This document shows, piece by piece, positions 1 to 5,533 of a stretch of DNA of 9,375 nucleotides (the stretch's first letter is position 1; every line of letters begins with the position of its first letter). The DNA is from Actinomycetota bacterium (GTDB lineage: Bacteria > Actinomycetota > Thermoleophilia > Gaiellales > Gaiellaceae), in NCBI GenBank assembly GCA_019234175.1, contig JAFALP010000213.1, positions 1 to 9,375 of the forward strand, in the 5' to 3' direction. Under the pieces are notes generated by a model. It was not told the DNA's origin, did not search any database, and was given only the letters and a program-made list of their open reading frames with translations. The position numbers were made by a program, and so were the translations under genes.

Positions 1-251
1 ACGTCGTGGAGGAGCGCGGCGGCGATGGTCTGCTCGTCGAGCCGCAGGCCGGCGCAGATGATGGCCACGCCGACGGGATGCATGATGAACGGCTCGCCGG
101 ACCGGCGCTGCTGCCCCTCGTGCGCGCGCGCGGCGAATCCGAACGCGCGGATGATGAGGTCGCGGTCGACCTCCCCGCCGTAGCCGTCCAGCTCGGCGAG
201 CAAGCCGTCCAGGAGCTCGAGATGCCGTTCTCCGGTTTCCAGCGTCGCCAT
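1..251 (-). CDS. relA: RelA/SpoT-type (p)ppGpp synthetase/hydrolase, N-terminal part only
   Basis: This is the first 83 codons of a gene that runs off the window at base 1. The ATG is at 251-249. The translation matches the start of the HD hydrolase domain of long RelA/SpoT/Rel enzymes. Visible elements are an aHEGQ-RRSGEPF segment (residues 44-55), MHPVGVA (57-63), and TIAAALLHD at 75-83. The metal-binding histidines and aspartate of the HD fold are H44, H58, H82 and D83. Enzymes of this family make and degrade (p)ppGpp and control the stringent response in the cytoplasm. The synthetase, TGS and ACT domains would lie outside the window, so whether the protein is bifunctional cannot be judged. 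A TACACT hexamer six bases before the ATG suggests a leaderless transcript. In many Gram-positive bacteria relA follows recJ and apt; here recJ lies upstream on the same strand but a methyltransferase on the opposite strand lies between. Confidence 0.9.
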   Translation of the reverse strand, partial: MATLETGERHLELLDGLLAELDGYGGEVDRDLIIRAFGFAARAHEGQQRRSGEPFIMHPVGVAIICAGLRLDEQTIAAALLHD

Positions 252-257
252 GAATTC

Positions 258-263
258 AGTGTA
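258..263 (-). promoter_or_regulatory. Predicted -10 element (TACACT) of the leaderless relA promoter
   Basis: TACACT is followed by six bases (GAATTC) and then the ATG at 251. Counting 12 bases from the first T puts transcription start exactly on the A of the ATG. No TTGACA-like -35 is visible at 16-18 bases. A GGGAG lies 12 bases before the ATG, too far for a good ribosome binding site. The call rests on the same geometry recurring at other genes in the window. Confidence 0.5.
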
Positions 264-319
264 CTCCCGCGTATCTCTGAGGCAGGAACGCGCGTTGGAC
301 GGTCGAAGTGACGCATCCC

Positions 320-394
320 ATGTCTCTCGCACGACGCAAAGACGCTCGCAAGGTCGAGAAGCTGGCGGCTGTTCTCGCGTCGCTTTCGCGCTAG
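320..394 (+). CDS. Possible tiny basic protein (24 codons), doubtful
   Basis: In the 161-base gap between relA and the methyltransferase there is one short open frame from an ATG at 320, or a GTG at 308 in the same frame, to a TAG at 392-394. It would encode a lysine/arginine-rich peptide with a predicted helical second half (KVEKLAAVLASLSR). There is no convincing Shine-Dalgarno sequence and no TANNNT element at the leaderless distance. I do not recognise the peptide. It may be a chance frame or the remnant of a longer gene. Nothing else in the gap from 264 to 399 looks functional. Confidence 0.15.
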   Translation: MSLARRKDARKVEKLAAVLASLSR

Positions 395-399
395 CCGCA

Positions 400-405
400 T
401 AGGCT
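400..405 (+). promoter_or_regulatory. Predicted -10 element (TAGGCT) upstream of the methyltransferase
   Basis: TAGGCT is followed by seven bases (TCCTTCC when read from 406 is pyrimidine-rich) and the ATG at 413. The predicted transcription start is base 412 or 413, giving a leader of zero or one base. The bases between are complementary to a Shine-Dalgarno rather than like one, which fits leaderless initiation. Confidence 0.45.
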
Positions 406-412
406 TCCTTCC

Positions 413-1135
413 ATGCCGTGGTACTACGCCGTCGCCGAGCGCGACCACGACATCCAGGACCCGACGAGCGCGGAGAAGATCCGGCACCTCGGCCGGCTGC
501 TGCGCCTCGGCCCCGGCTCGCGCGTCCTCGACGTCGCATGCGGCAAGGCGGGACCTGCGCTCGTCCTCGCGGAGGAGTTCGGGTGCTCGATCCTCGGGGT
601 GGAGCGCGCCCCCGAGTTCGTCGCCGCCGCGCGGGAGCGCATCGAGGATGCGGGGCTTTCCGACCGCATCGAGATCGTCGAGGGCGACGCGCGCGCGTTC
701 CCGCTCGACCCCGAGTCCTGGGACGCCGCGCTCTGCCTCGGCGCCTCGTTCGTGTTCGACGACCTCGAAGGAACGCTCGCCGCGCTCGCACCGGCAGTCC
801 GGCCCGGCGGCCACGTCGCCGTCGGCGAGCCGTACTGGCGCGAGTGGCCGCTGCCGCGCGAGGTCGAGGACGAGGGCTGGGTGCCGATGAAGGAGACGGT
901 CGCGCGCATCGAGAGCGCCGGCCTCGCGCTCGTGGGGCTCGTCGCCGCATCCGACGACGACTGGGACCGGTACGAGTCGCTCCACTGGAGCGCGCTCGAG
1001 GAATGGCTCGCGGAGAACCCGGTCGATCCGGATGCGATCGCAATCCGCGAGCGGCACGAGCAGGCGCGCGACGACTACCTCTCGTTTCGGCGCCGCCTGC
1101 TCGGCTGGGCGATCTTCGCCGGCCGAAAGAGCTAG
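413..1135 (+). CDS. Class I SAM-dependent methyltransferase, substrate unknown
   Basis: The 240-residue product has the Rossmann-type methyltransferase core. Motif I is VLDVACGKAGPA (38-49), where the second glycine of the common GxGxG is replaced, as is tolerated in this superfamily. An acidic residue after strand 2 (E64 in LGVERA) would bind the ribose of SAM, and GDARAF (91-96) would contact adenine. Strand 4 is DAALCLGASFVF (104-115), followed by the typical loop RPGGHVAVGEPYW (130-142). The C-terminal 100 residues are acidic and helix-rich (around WSALEEWLAENP, 192-203) and probably form the substrate lid. The start at 413 fits the TAGGCT element and the fold; there is no Shine-Dalgarno. 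The gene is alone on its strand. Its stop codon shares four bases with the stop of convergent recJ. The substrate could be a small metabolite; the sequence does not say which. Confidence 0.88.
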   Translation: MPWYYAVAERDHDIQDPTSAEKIRHLGRLLRLGPGSRVLDVACGKAGPALVLAEEFGCSILGVERAPEFVAAARERIEDAGLSDRIEIVEGDARAFPLDPESWDAALCLGASFVFDDLEGTLAALAPAVRPGGHVAVGEPYWREWPLPREVEDEGWVPMKETVARIESAGLALVGLVAASDDDWDRYESLHWSALEEWLAENPVDPDAIAIRERHEQARDDYLSFRRRLLGWAIFAGRKS

Positions 1136-3000
1136 GCGGCCTTCGCGAGGACGGGCTCCGCGGCGAGCAGCGCGCGGAAGCGCTCCGACTCGAGCAGGTG
1201 CCGCTTCGTCGGGCCGAGCTCCGCGAAGATCGCCACCGCCTCGGGATCGCGCGCTGCCTCCGGCTTCCGATATTCGCCGACGAGCCACTCGCGCAACTCG
1301 TCGAAGCGTGGATCGGCGGCGAAGATTCGGCGCACGACGAGCTGCGGCGCGACGGTCCCGTTCCACCGGTTCTCCGCGAGCCTGAACGCGACGTCCCACC
1401 GTCCGGCCTGGCGGTAGACGTCGAGGCGCGAGCCGGACCCGAATGCGATCGCGCTTCCTGCGTCTGCGCCGTCGCGGCGCACCCGGAACCGCAGGTGCTT
1501 GCCCTCGCCCACGGTGGCAAGGTCGCCGAGCTCGCAGCCGGGCGCGAGCAGCGTCACCTCCGGGTTGCCGAGGCCGAACGGCGCGAGCTGCGCGAGCTCC
1601 GCGCACAGGTCGAGCGTGAGCTTCGTGCCGCGCGGGACGACGCCGTCGATGCACGTGACCGGCTGCAGGTCCTCCTCCTCGAGCAGGACGGCGGCGTGCG
1701 CGGCGAAGCGCTCGGCGAACGCATGCAGGTTCGCCGGCGCGATGGAGAGGCCGGCCGCGGCCTTGTGCCCGCCCCAGCGGCCGAGGAGGTCGGAGCACGC
1801 GGCGAGGCCGGCGTGCAGGTCGAAGGACGGCACCGACCGGCCCGAGCCCTTCCACTCCCCCTCGCCGCCCGCGACGAGCACGACCGGGCGGTTGAACCGC
1901 TCCACGAGCCGCGAGGCGACGATGCCGATCACGCCCTCGTGCCAGTCGGCGCCCGCGACGACGTACGCGCGGCGGCGACGATCCGCCTCCGGCCACGACT
2001 CCACCTGGGCGACCGCCTCGCGCAGGATGCGGCCCTCCACCGCCTGACGCTCCTGGTTCAGCTCCTCGAGCTGACGCGCGAGCGCGAGCGCTTCCTCCAG
2101 ATCGGCCGTGAGCAGGAGCTCGAGCGCGGCGCGCGGATGGCCGAGACGCCCGGCGGCGTTGATGCGCGGCCCGAGCCGGAAGCCGACCGCGCCCGCGTCG
2201 ACGGCGGCGGGATCGACGCCGGCGGTGCGCATGAGCGCCTGCAGTCCCGGCTTCTGCGTGCGGGCGAGCGCGCGCAGGCCGCCGACGGCGAGCGAGCGGT
2301 TCTCGTCGAGGAGCGGGACGACGTCGGCGATGGTCGCGAGCGCGACGAGGTCGAGATGGCGCTTCGGGATGTCGGAGTCGACCCCGAAGAGCGCCTGCCC
2401 GAGCTTGTAGACGACACCGGTGCCGCACAGCTCCGGGAACGGATAGTCCGACGGCCGCGTGGCGACGACCGGGCAGTCCGGCAGCGTGTCGGCAGGACGG
2501 TGGTGGTCGGTGACGATCACCTCCAGCCCGCGCGCGCGTGCGTCGGCGACCTCCTCGGCGGCGGTGATGCCGCAGTCGACGGTGAGGACGAGGCCGCAGC
2601 CTTCGTCCGCGAGCCGCGCGAGCGTCTCGGCGCGCACGCCGTAGCCCTCGTCGAAGCGGCTGGGCAGGTGCCAGTCGACGTCGGCGCCGAGCTCCCGCAG
2701 GAGAAGGACGGCGAGCGCGGTGGCGGCGATGCCGTCGACGTCGTAGTCGCCGTGGACGCAGATGCGCCGGCCGTCGGCGACGGCGGCGCGCAGCCGCTCG
2801 CACGCGAGCGCCATGTCGCCGAGCAGGAACGGGTCGTGCGGCGGCTGCTCGCCGGCCAGGAAGGCCCGCGCCGAGTCGGCGTCGTCGTACCCGCGCCGGA
2901 CGAGGACACCTGCCGTCAGCTCGCTCACCCCCAGGCTCGCGGCGAGCTCGGCCTGCACCTCGTGCGACGCCGGACGCAAGGTCCAGGTGCCCTCGTGCAT
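1132..3000 (-). CDS. recJ: Single-stranded-DNA-specific 5'-3' exonuclease RecJ
   Basis: The 622-residue product carries the full set of RecJ landmarks. The DHH phosphoesterase domain has DYDVDG (85-90), the strand LVLTVDCG (137-144) and DHH (165-167), which supply metal-binding aspartates and histidines. LGPRINAAGRLGHPRAA (276-292) is the conserved RecJ core segment. The DHHA1 domain contains DWHEGVIGIVASRL (352-365), GSGRS (385-389) and GGHKAAAG (410-417), which bind the DNA end. An OB-fold follows (about 440-560, including LAPFGLGNPEP-like LAPFGLGNPEV at 472-482). A tail of about 60 residues comes after it. The length is close to the E. coli enzyme (577). RecJ acts in RecF-pathway recombination and in mismatch and base excision repair. 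The ATG at 3000-2998 is 33 bases from the ATG of the divergent aminotransferase, and a TAGCGT element lies nine bases before it; no Shine-Dalgarno is present. Confidence 0.96.
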   Translation of the reverse strand: MHEGTWTLRPASHEVQAELAASLGVSELTAGVLVRRGYDDADSARAFLAGEQPPHDPFLLGDMALACERLRAAVADGRRICVHGDYDVDGIAATALAVLLLRELGADVDWHLPSRFDEGYGVRAETLARLADEGCGLVLTVDCGITAAEEVADARARGLEVIVTDHHRPADTLPDCPVVATRPSDYPFPELCGTGVVYKLGQALFGVDSDIPKRHLDLVALATIADVVPLLDENRSLAVGGLRALARTQKPGLQALMRTAGVDPAAVDAGAVGFRLGPRINAAGRLGHPRAALELLLTADLEEALALARQLEELNQERQAVEGRILREAVAQVESWPEADRRRRAYVVAGADWHEGVIGIVASRLVERFNRPVVLVAGGEGEWKGSGRSVPSFDLHAGLAACSDLLGRWGGHKAAAGLSIAPANLHAFAERFAAHAAVLLEEEDLQPVTCIDGVVPRGTKLTLDLCAELAQLAPFGLGNPEVTLLAPGCELGDLATVGEGKHLRFRVRRDGADAGSAIAFGSGSRLDVYRQAGRWDVAFRLAENRWNGTVAPQLVVRRIFAADPRFDELREWLVGEYRKPEAARDPEAVAIFAELGPTKRHLLESERFRALLAAEPVLAKAA

Positions 3001-3009
3001 CGGAGGATC

Positions 3010-3019
3010 ACGCTACGGT
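3010..3019. promoter_or_regulatory. Predicted shared bidirectional -10 (ACGCTACGGT) between recJ and the aminotransferase gene
   Basis: The ten bases fit the self-complementary pattern ANNNTANNNT. On the plus strand they contain TACGGT (3014-3019), with predicted start near 3026 and an eight-base leader before the ATG at 3034. On the minus strand they contain TAGCGT (3015-3010), with predicted start near 3003 and about three bases before the recJ ATG at 3000. No good -35 hexamer is visible on either side. The whole spacer is only 33 bases, so both promoters must lie here or inside the opposing gene. Confidence 0.4.
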
Positions 3020-3033
3020 CAGCGTCGGACGGC

Positions 3034-4080
3034 ATGAAAGATCGCTTTCTCCTCGACCCGGAGGTCACGTTCCTCAACCACGGCTCCTTCGGGGCGACCC
3101 CGCGGGAGGTCTTCGAGCGCTATCAGGCGTGGCAGCTCGAGCTGGAGCGGGAGCCGGTGGACATGATCGCGCGCCGGCTGCCCGGGCTCCTCGCCGACGC
3201 GCGCGCCGAGCTCGCCGCCTTCGTCGGCGCGCGGCCGGACGACCTCACGTTCGTCGAGAACGCGACCACCGGCGTGAACATGGCCGCCCGCGCGCTCGCG
3301 TTGCGGCCGGACGACGAGGTGTTGACGACGAACCTCGAGTACGGCGCGTGCGTCTTCACGTGGCAGCAGCATTGCCGGCTCGTGCAGGTGCCGTGGCAGG
3401 AGCTCTTCGACCACGTCACCGAGAGGACGAAGGCGGTGTTCGTGTCGCACATCACCTCGGCGACGGCGCTCGTGCTCCCCGTGGAGGCGATCGTGCGCGA
3501 GGCGCGCTCGCGCGGACTGACGACCGTCGTCGACGGCGCGCACGCGGTGGCGCAGCTCGATCTCGACCTGGACGCGCTCGGCGCCGACTTCTACAGCGGC
3601 AATTGTCACAAATGGTTGATGGCTCCCAAGGGAGCCGGCTTCCTGCACGTGCGCCCGGAGTGGCAGGAGCGCGTCGGCGGCGCCATCGTCAGCTGGGGCT
3701 ACGAGGAACCGGCGACGTTCATCTCGCGCACGTCGCTCCAGGGGACGCGCGACTCGGCCGCGTACCTGACCGTGCCGGCCGCGATCGAGTTCTTCCGCGC
3801 GCACGACGACCGCGAACGGTGCATCGCGCTCGCGCGCGAGGCGCGGCGCGAGCTGTGCGCCCTGCTCGGGACGGAGCCGATCGCGCCCGACGAGATGGTG
3901 CTGCAGATGGCGAGCGTCCGTCTCCCCGAGCCGGACGCGACGTTGAACCGGCGGCTGTTCGACGACTACCGCGTCGAGATCCCCGTGCAGGGAGACCTCA
4001 TGCGCATCTCCATCGCCGCGTACAACGACCGCGCCGACGTCGACCGGCTGCTATTCGCCCTTGGGGAGCTTTACGCCTAG
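3034..4080 (+). CDS. Class V PLP-dependent aminotransferase-like enzyme (isopenicillin N epimerase-like group)
   Basis: The 348-residue product is a fold-type I PLP enzyme of the class V branch, which also holds cysteine desulfurases and isopenicillin N epimerase. Landmarks are FLNHGSFG (13-20) at the substrate pocket, VENATTGVN (74-82) around the phosphate site, DGAHA with D168 pairing the pyridine nitrogen, Q174, and SGNCHKW (188-194) with K193 as the Schiff-base lysine. GTRDSAAY (237-244) is another conserved segment, and RISIAAYND (324-332) carries the carboxylate-binding arginine. It is somewhat shorter than the usual 380-400 residues, but all core motifs are present. The reaction could be transamination, epimerisation or C-S lyase chemistry; the sequence does not decide. 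The ATG at 3034 begins the conserved protein; the same frame stays open far upstream only because it runs antisense to recJ. The last 30 bases overlap the end of the convergent small membrane protein gene. Confidence 0.9.
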   Translation: MKDRFLLDPEVTFLNHGSFGATPREVFERYQAWQLELEREPVDMIARRLPGLLADARAELAAFVGARPDDLTFVENATTGVNMAARALALRPDDEVLTTNLEYGACVFTWQQHCRLVQVPWQELFDHVTERTKAVFVSHITSATALVLPVEAIVREARSRGLTTVVDGAHAVAQLDLDLDALGADFYSGNCHKWLMAPKGAGFLHVRPEWQERVGGAIVSWGYEEPATFISRTSLQGTRDSAAYLTVPAAIEFFRAHDDRERCIALAREARRELCALLGTEPIAPDEMVLQMASVRLPEPDATLNRRLFDDYRVEIPVQGDLMRISIAAYNDRADVDRLLFALGELYA

Positions 4081-4272
4081 GTAGCTGAGCAGGAAGATCA
4101 GCGCGATGCCGGCGATCCAGAGGCCGAGCACCAGCTTCGGACGGCGGCTCTCGCGCAGGTGCTGCGTCGCCACCTTCCCCCACAGGAGCAGGAGCCCGAC
4201 GATCCCGCCGGCGACGACGACGATGACCGGCGCGAGCAGGGCGATGTCGGTTCCGCTGATCTTCGCGAGCAC
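4051..4272 (-). CDS. Small two-helix membrane protein, function unknown
   Basis: The 73-residue product has two clear hydrophobic segments, about 11-31 and 47-66. They are joined by a short polar loop rich in positive charge (HLRESRRPK, 38-46). By the positive-inside rule the loop should face the cytoplasm and both ends the outside. I do not recognise a family, and there are no catalytic motifs. The GTG start at 4272-4270 is chosen because TACCCT lies exactly six bases upstream, giving a leaderless transcript. The next gene on the plus strand begins only 22 bases away, with its promoter sharing the same central TA. The 3' end overlaps the aminotransferase gene by 30 bases in antisense. The regular helix pattern and high GC at third codon positions make it a credible gene despite its size. 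Confidence 0.7.
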   Translation of the reverse strand: MLAKISGTDIALLAPVIVVVAGGIVGLLLLWGKVATQHLRESRRPKLVLGLWIAGIALIFLLSYLGVKLPKGE

Positions 4273-4278
4273 GGGGCA

Positions 4279-4288
4279 AGGGTACGCT
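4279..4288. promoter_or_regulatory. Predicted shared bidirectional -10 (AGGGTACGCT) serving two leaderless genes
   Basis: This element fits the self-complementary pattern ANNNTANNNT. Plus strand: TACGCT at 4283-4288, six bases, then GTG at 4295. Minus strand: TACCCT at 4284-4279, six bases, then GTG at 4272. Adding 12 bases to the first T of each hexamer predicts transcription starts at 4295 and 4272, which are exactly the first bases of the two start codons. No -35 is visible on either side. The exact double match makes this the best-supported promoter in the window. Confidence 0.6.
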
Positions 4289-4294
4289 TCGCGC

Positions 4295-4753
4295 GTGGAT
4301 GCCGAGGCGAACTACAACTCGGGGGAGGACTACCTCGTCGAGTTCCTCGGGTACAGCTTCTGCTTCAACGCGGAGGACTTCGAGCAGCGCGTCACGGCAG
4401 CCGCCGTCAAGCTCGGCCTCATTGCGGGCAACGAGCTCGACGACGACGAGACGGCCGACCTGGTCGAGCTGGTGGAGCGCGACGGCATCGAAGAGCCCCG
4501 CAGCCAGCTCGGCCGCTACCTCGTTCGCCACTGGGACGAGGTCTCCCTCGTCGGCGGCGAGTCGCTCGTGTACTGGCTGAAGAAGCTCGTCTTCCGCGGC
4601 GCGTGGCTCGACCATCGCGTGAAGGAGGGCAAGCTCGAGGTCGGCTGGGACGACGACGCGGCCGAGTTCTCGTACCGCGACCCGAACGGCGGCCGCGCAT
4701 TGCTCGAGCTGCTCCCCACGCCGAGCTGGCACGAGCTGCAGTACAAGCCGTGA
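4295..4753 (+). CDS. Acidic soluble protein of unknown function, coupled to a membrane protein
   Basis: I do not recognise a family for this 152-residue protein. It has no signal peptide and no membrane segment. It is rich in Asp and Glu, for example NELDDDETADLVELVERD (46-63), and contains aromatic-rich stretches such as LVYWLKKLVFRGAWLDH (91-107). It ends in a proline-containing tail (PTPSWHELQYKP). The GTG start at 4295 is chosen because a TACGCT element lies six bases before it. The frame remains open further upstream, but that part is antisense to the small membrane protein gene and reads as low-complexity Arg/Ser/Pro sequence. Its TGA overlaps the GTG of the following membrane protein gene in a GTGA junction, so the two are probably translated together and may act together. 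Function cannot be assigned. Confidence 0.72.
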   Translation: MDAEANYNSGEDYLVEFLGYSFCFNAEDFEQRVTAAAVKLGLIAGNELDDDETADLVELVERDGIEEPRSQLGRYLVRHWDEVSLVGGESLVYWLKKLVFRGAWLDHRVKEGKLEVGWDDDAAEFSYRDPNGGRALLELLPTPSWHELQYKP

Positions 4754-5496
4754 CGCCGCGCTTCTACGCGCTCGCGGGGCCGGCGTACCTCGCCGCGCTC
4801 TTGGCAGTCGACACGCAGGTCGACTACCGCGGCCAGCTCGTGCTCGGCGCGCTGACGTGGGTCGTGCTCGCGTGCGCGCTCGTTCCGCTGGCGCCGCTCG
4901 CGCGCGCGCAGGCGCTCGGCGTCGTCGCGTTCGCGACCGTCGGCGAGGTGACGGGCTCGCTCGTCTGGGGCGTCTACCACTACCGATTGCACAACCTGCC
5001 GCTCTTCATCCCGCCGGCGCACGGCGTCGTCTACCTGAGCGGGCTCGCGCTCACCCGCAGCGTGCGGGGACGGTGGCTCGTCGCCGCCGCCGCCGTCGGC
5101 TCGGCCGGCTGGGGGCTCGCCGGGCTGACGGTGCTGCCGCGGCTCGACGTCGCGGGCGCGATCGGCGTGCCGCTCCTGTGCGTGTTCCTGTGGCGCTCGC
5201 GCGCCCGCGCGACGTACGCGGCGGTGTTCCTCGTCGTCGGCGCGCTCGAGCTGTACGGGACGTCGATCGGGACGTGGCACTGGGCGCGCACGCTGCCCGG
5301 TCTCGGCATCCCCGACGGGAACCCGCCGAGCGGTGTCGCGAGCGGCTACGTGTGGTTCGACGTGATGGCGCTGCTCATGGCGCCGTGGCTCGTCAGAGCC
5401 GCTCGGTCACTGCACGACGATCGGCCGGTCCCGCGTGACGGTCACGCCGCTCGCCCGCACGACGGCCTGAAAGACGAGCTTCTTCCCTCGGGGTAG
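4750..5496 (+). CDS. Polytopic membrane protein with an internal repeat, function unknown
   Basis: The 248-residue product has about seven hydrophobic segments (roughly 6-20, 29-50, 54-73, 90-103, 109-128, 134-148, 155-170 and 200-217; the first and fourth are weak). Conserved-looking polar motifs sit at membrane edges: GE at 65-66, GVYHYR (74-79), FIPPAHG (86-92), ELYGTSIGTWHW (167-178) and GNPPSG (190-195). The two E-x2-G...G-x-aromatic-H-aromatic blocks, about 100 residues apart, look like halves of a duplication. I cannot name a family; similar-looking blocks occur in uncharacterised actinobacterial membrane proteins. The GTG start at 4750 forms a GTGA overlap with the preceding gene and lacks its own Shine-Dalgarno, so initiation is probably by coupling. 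The last 28 residues are hydrophilic, have weaker codon bias than the rest and run antisense to a coding-like stretch on the minus strand. The natural C-terminus may therefore have been near residue 220. Confidence 0.75.
   Translation: MTPRFYALAGPAYLAALLAVDTQVDYRGQLVLGALTWVVLACALVPLAPLARAQALGVVAFATVGEVTGSLVWGVYHYRLHNLPLFIPPAHGVVYLSGLALTRSVRGRWLVAAAAVGSAGWGLAGLTVLPRLDVAGAIGVPLLCVFLWRSRARATYAAVFLVVGALELYGTSIGTWHWARTLPGLGIPDGNPPSGVASGYVWFDVMALLMAPWLVRAARSLHDDRPVPRDGHAARPHDGLKDELLPSG
5407..5493 (-). pseudogene. Possible 3' remnant of a lost gene downstream of ruvB
   Basis: On the minus strand, the 26 codons from 5487 to the CAG before the TGA at 5409-5407 end in G or C in 25 cases. On the plus strand the same codons, read as the tail of the membrane protein, do so in only 19. 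The minus-strand translation (GKKLVFQAVVRASG then VTVTRDRPIVVQ) alternates hydrophobic and polar residues like the closing strands of a beta domain. No start codon in this frame lies between the ruvB stop and this stretch that would give more than a fragment. It may be the end of a gene whose 5' part has been deleted. A chance pattern cannot be excluded. Confidence 0.3.
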
Positions 5497-5504
5497 CGCG
5501 TTCC

Positions 5505-5533
5505 GGAGGCTGTGGCACGACCCGAGAGCCTCC
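5505..5533. terminator. Inverted repeat between convergent membrane protein gene and ruvB
   Basis: GGAGGCT (5505-5511) and AGCCTCC (5527-5533) are perfect complements with a 15-base loop. They lie in the 37-base gap between the membrane protein stop (5496) and the ruvB stop (5536-5534). The position suits a bidirectional terminator, but no T-run follows on either strand, so it would not be a classical intrinsic terminator. It also contains the GGAGG seen on the minus strand just after ruvB. Confidence 0.35.

Noticed and set aside
418..3033. A very long open frame on the plus strand running through the methyltransferase and across recJ into the aminotransferase gene
   Set aside because: Its translation is Arg/Ala/Pro-rich and lacks any domain until the aminotransferase motifs begin at 3034. 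It is an antisense shadow of recJ in high-GC DNA; only 3034-4080 is real.
4106..4294. N-terminal extension of the acidic protein from an ATG at 4106
   Set aside because: The extra residues are a low-complexity Arg/Ser/Pro mix antisense to the small membrane protein gene, and the GTG at 4295 has a precisely spaced TACGCT element.
5393..5518. A 41-codon frame on the minus strand after ruvB, with a GGAGG ten bases before its GTG
   Set aside because: The peptide is mostly Arg, Ala, Glu and Pro and looks like shadow sequence. The neighbouring frame has much better third-position GC, so the GGAGG is probably incidental or belongs to the inverted repeat.
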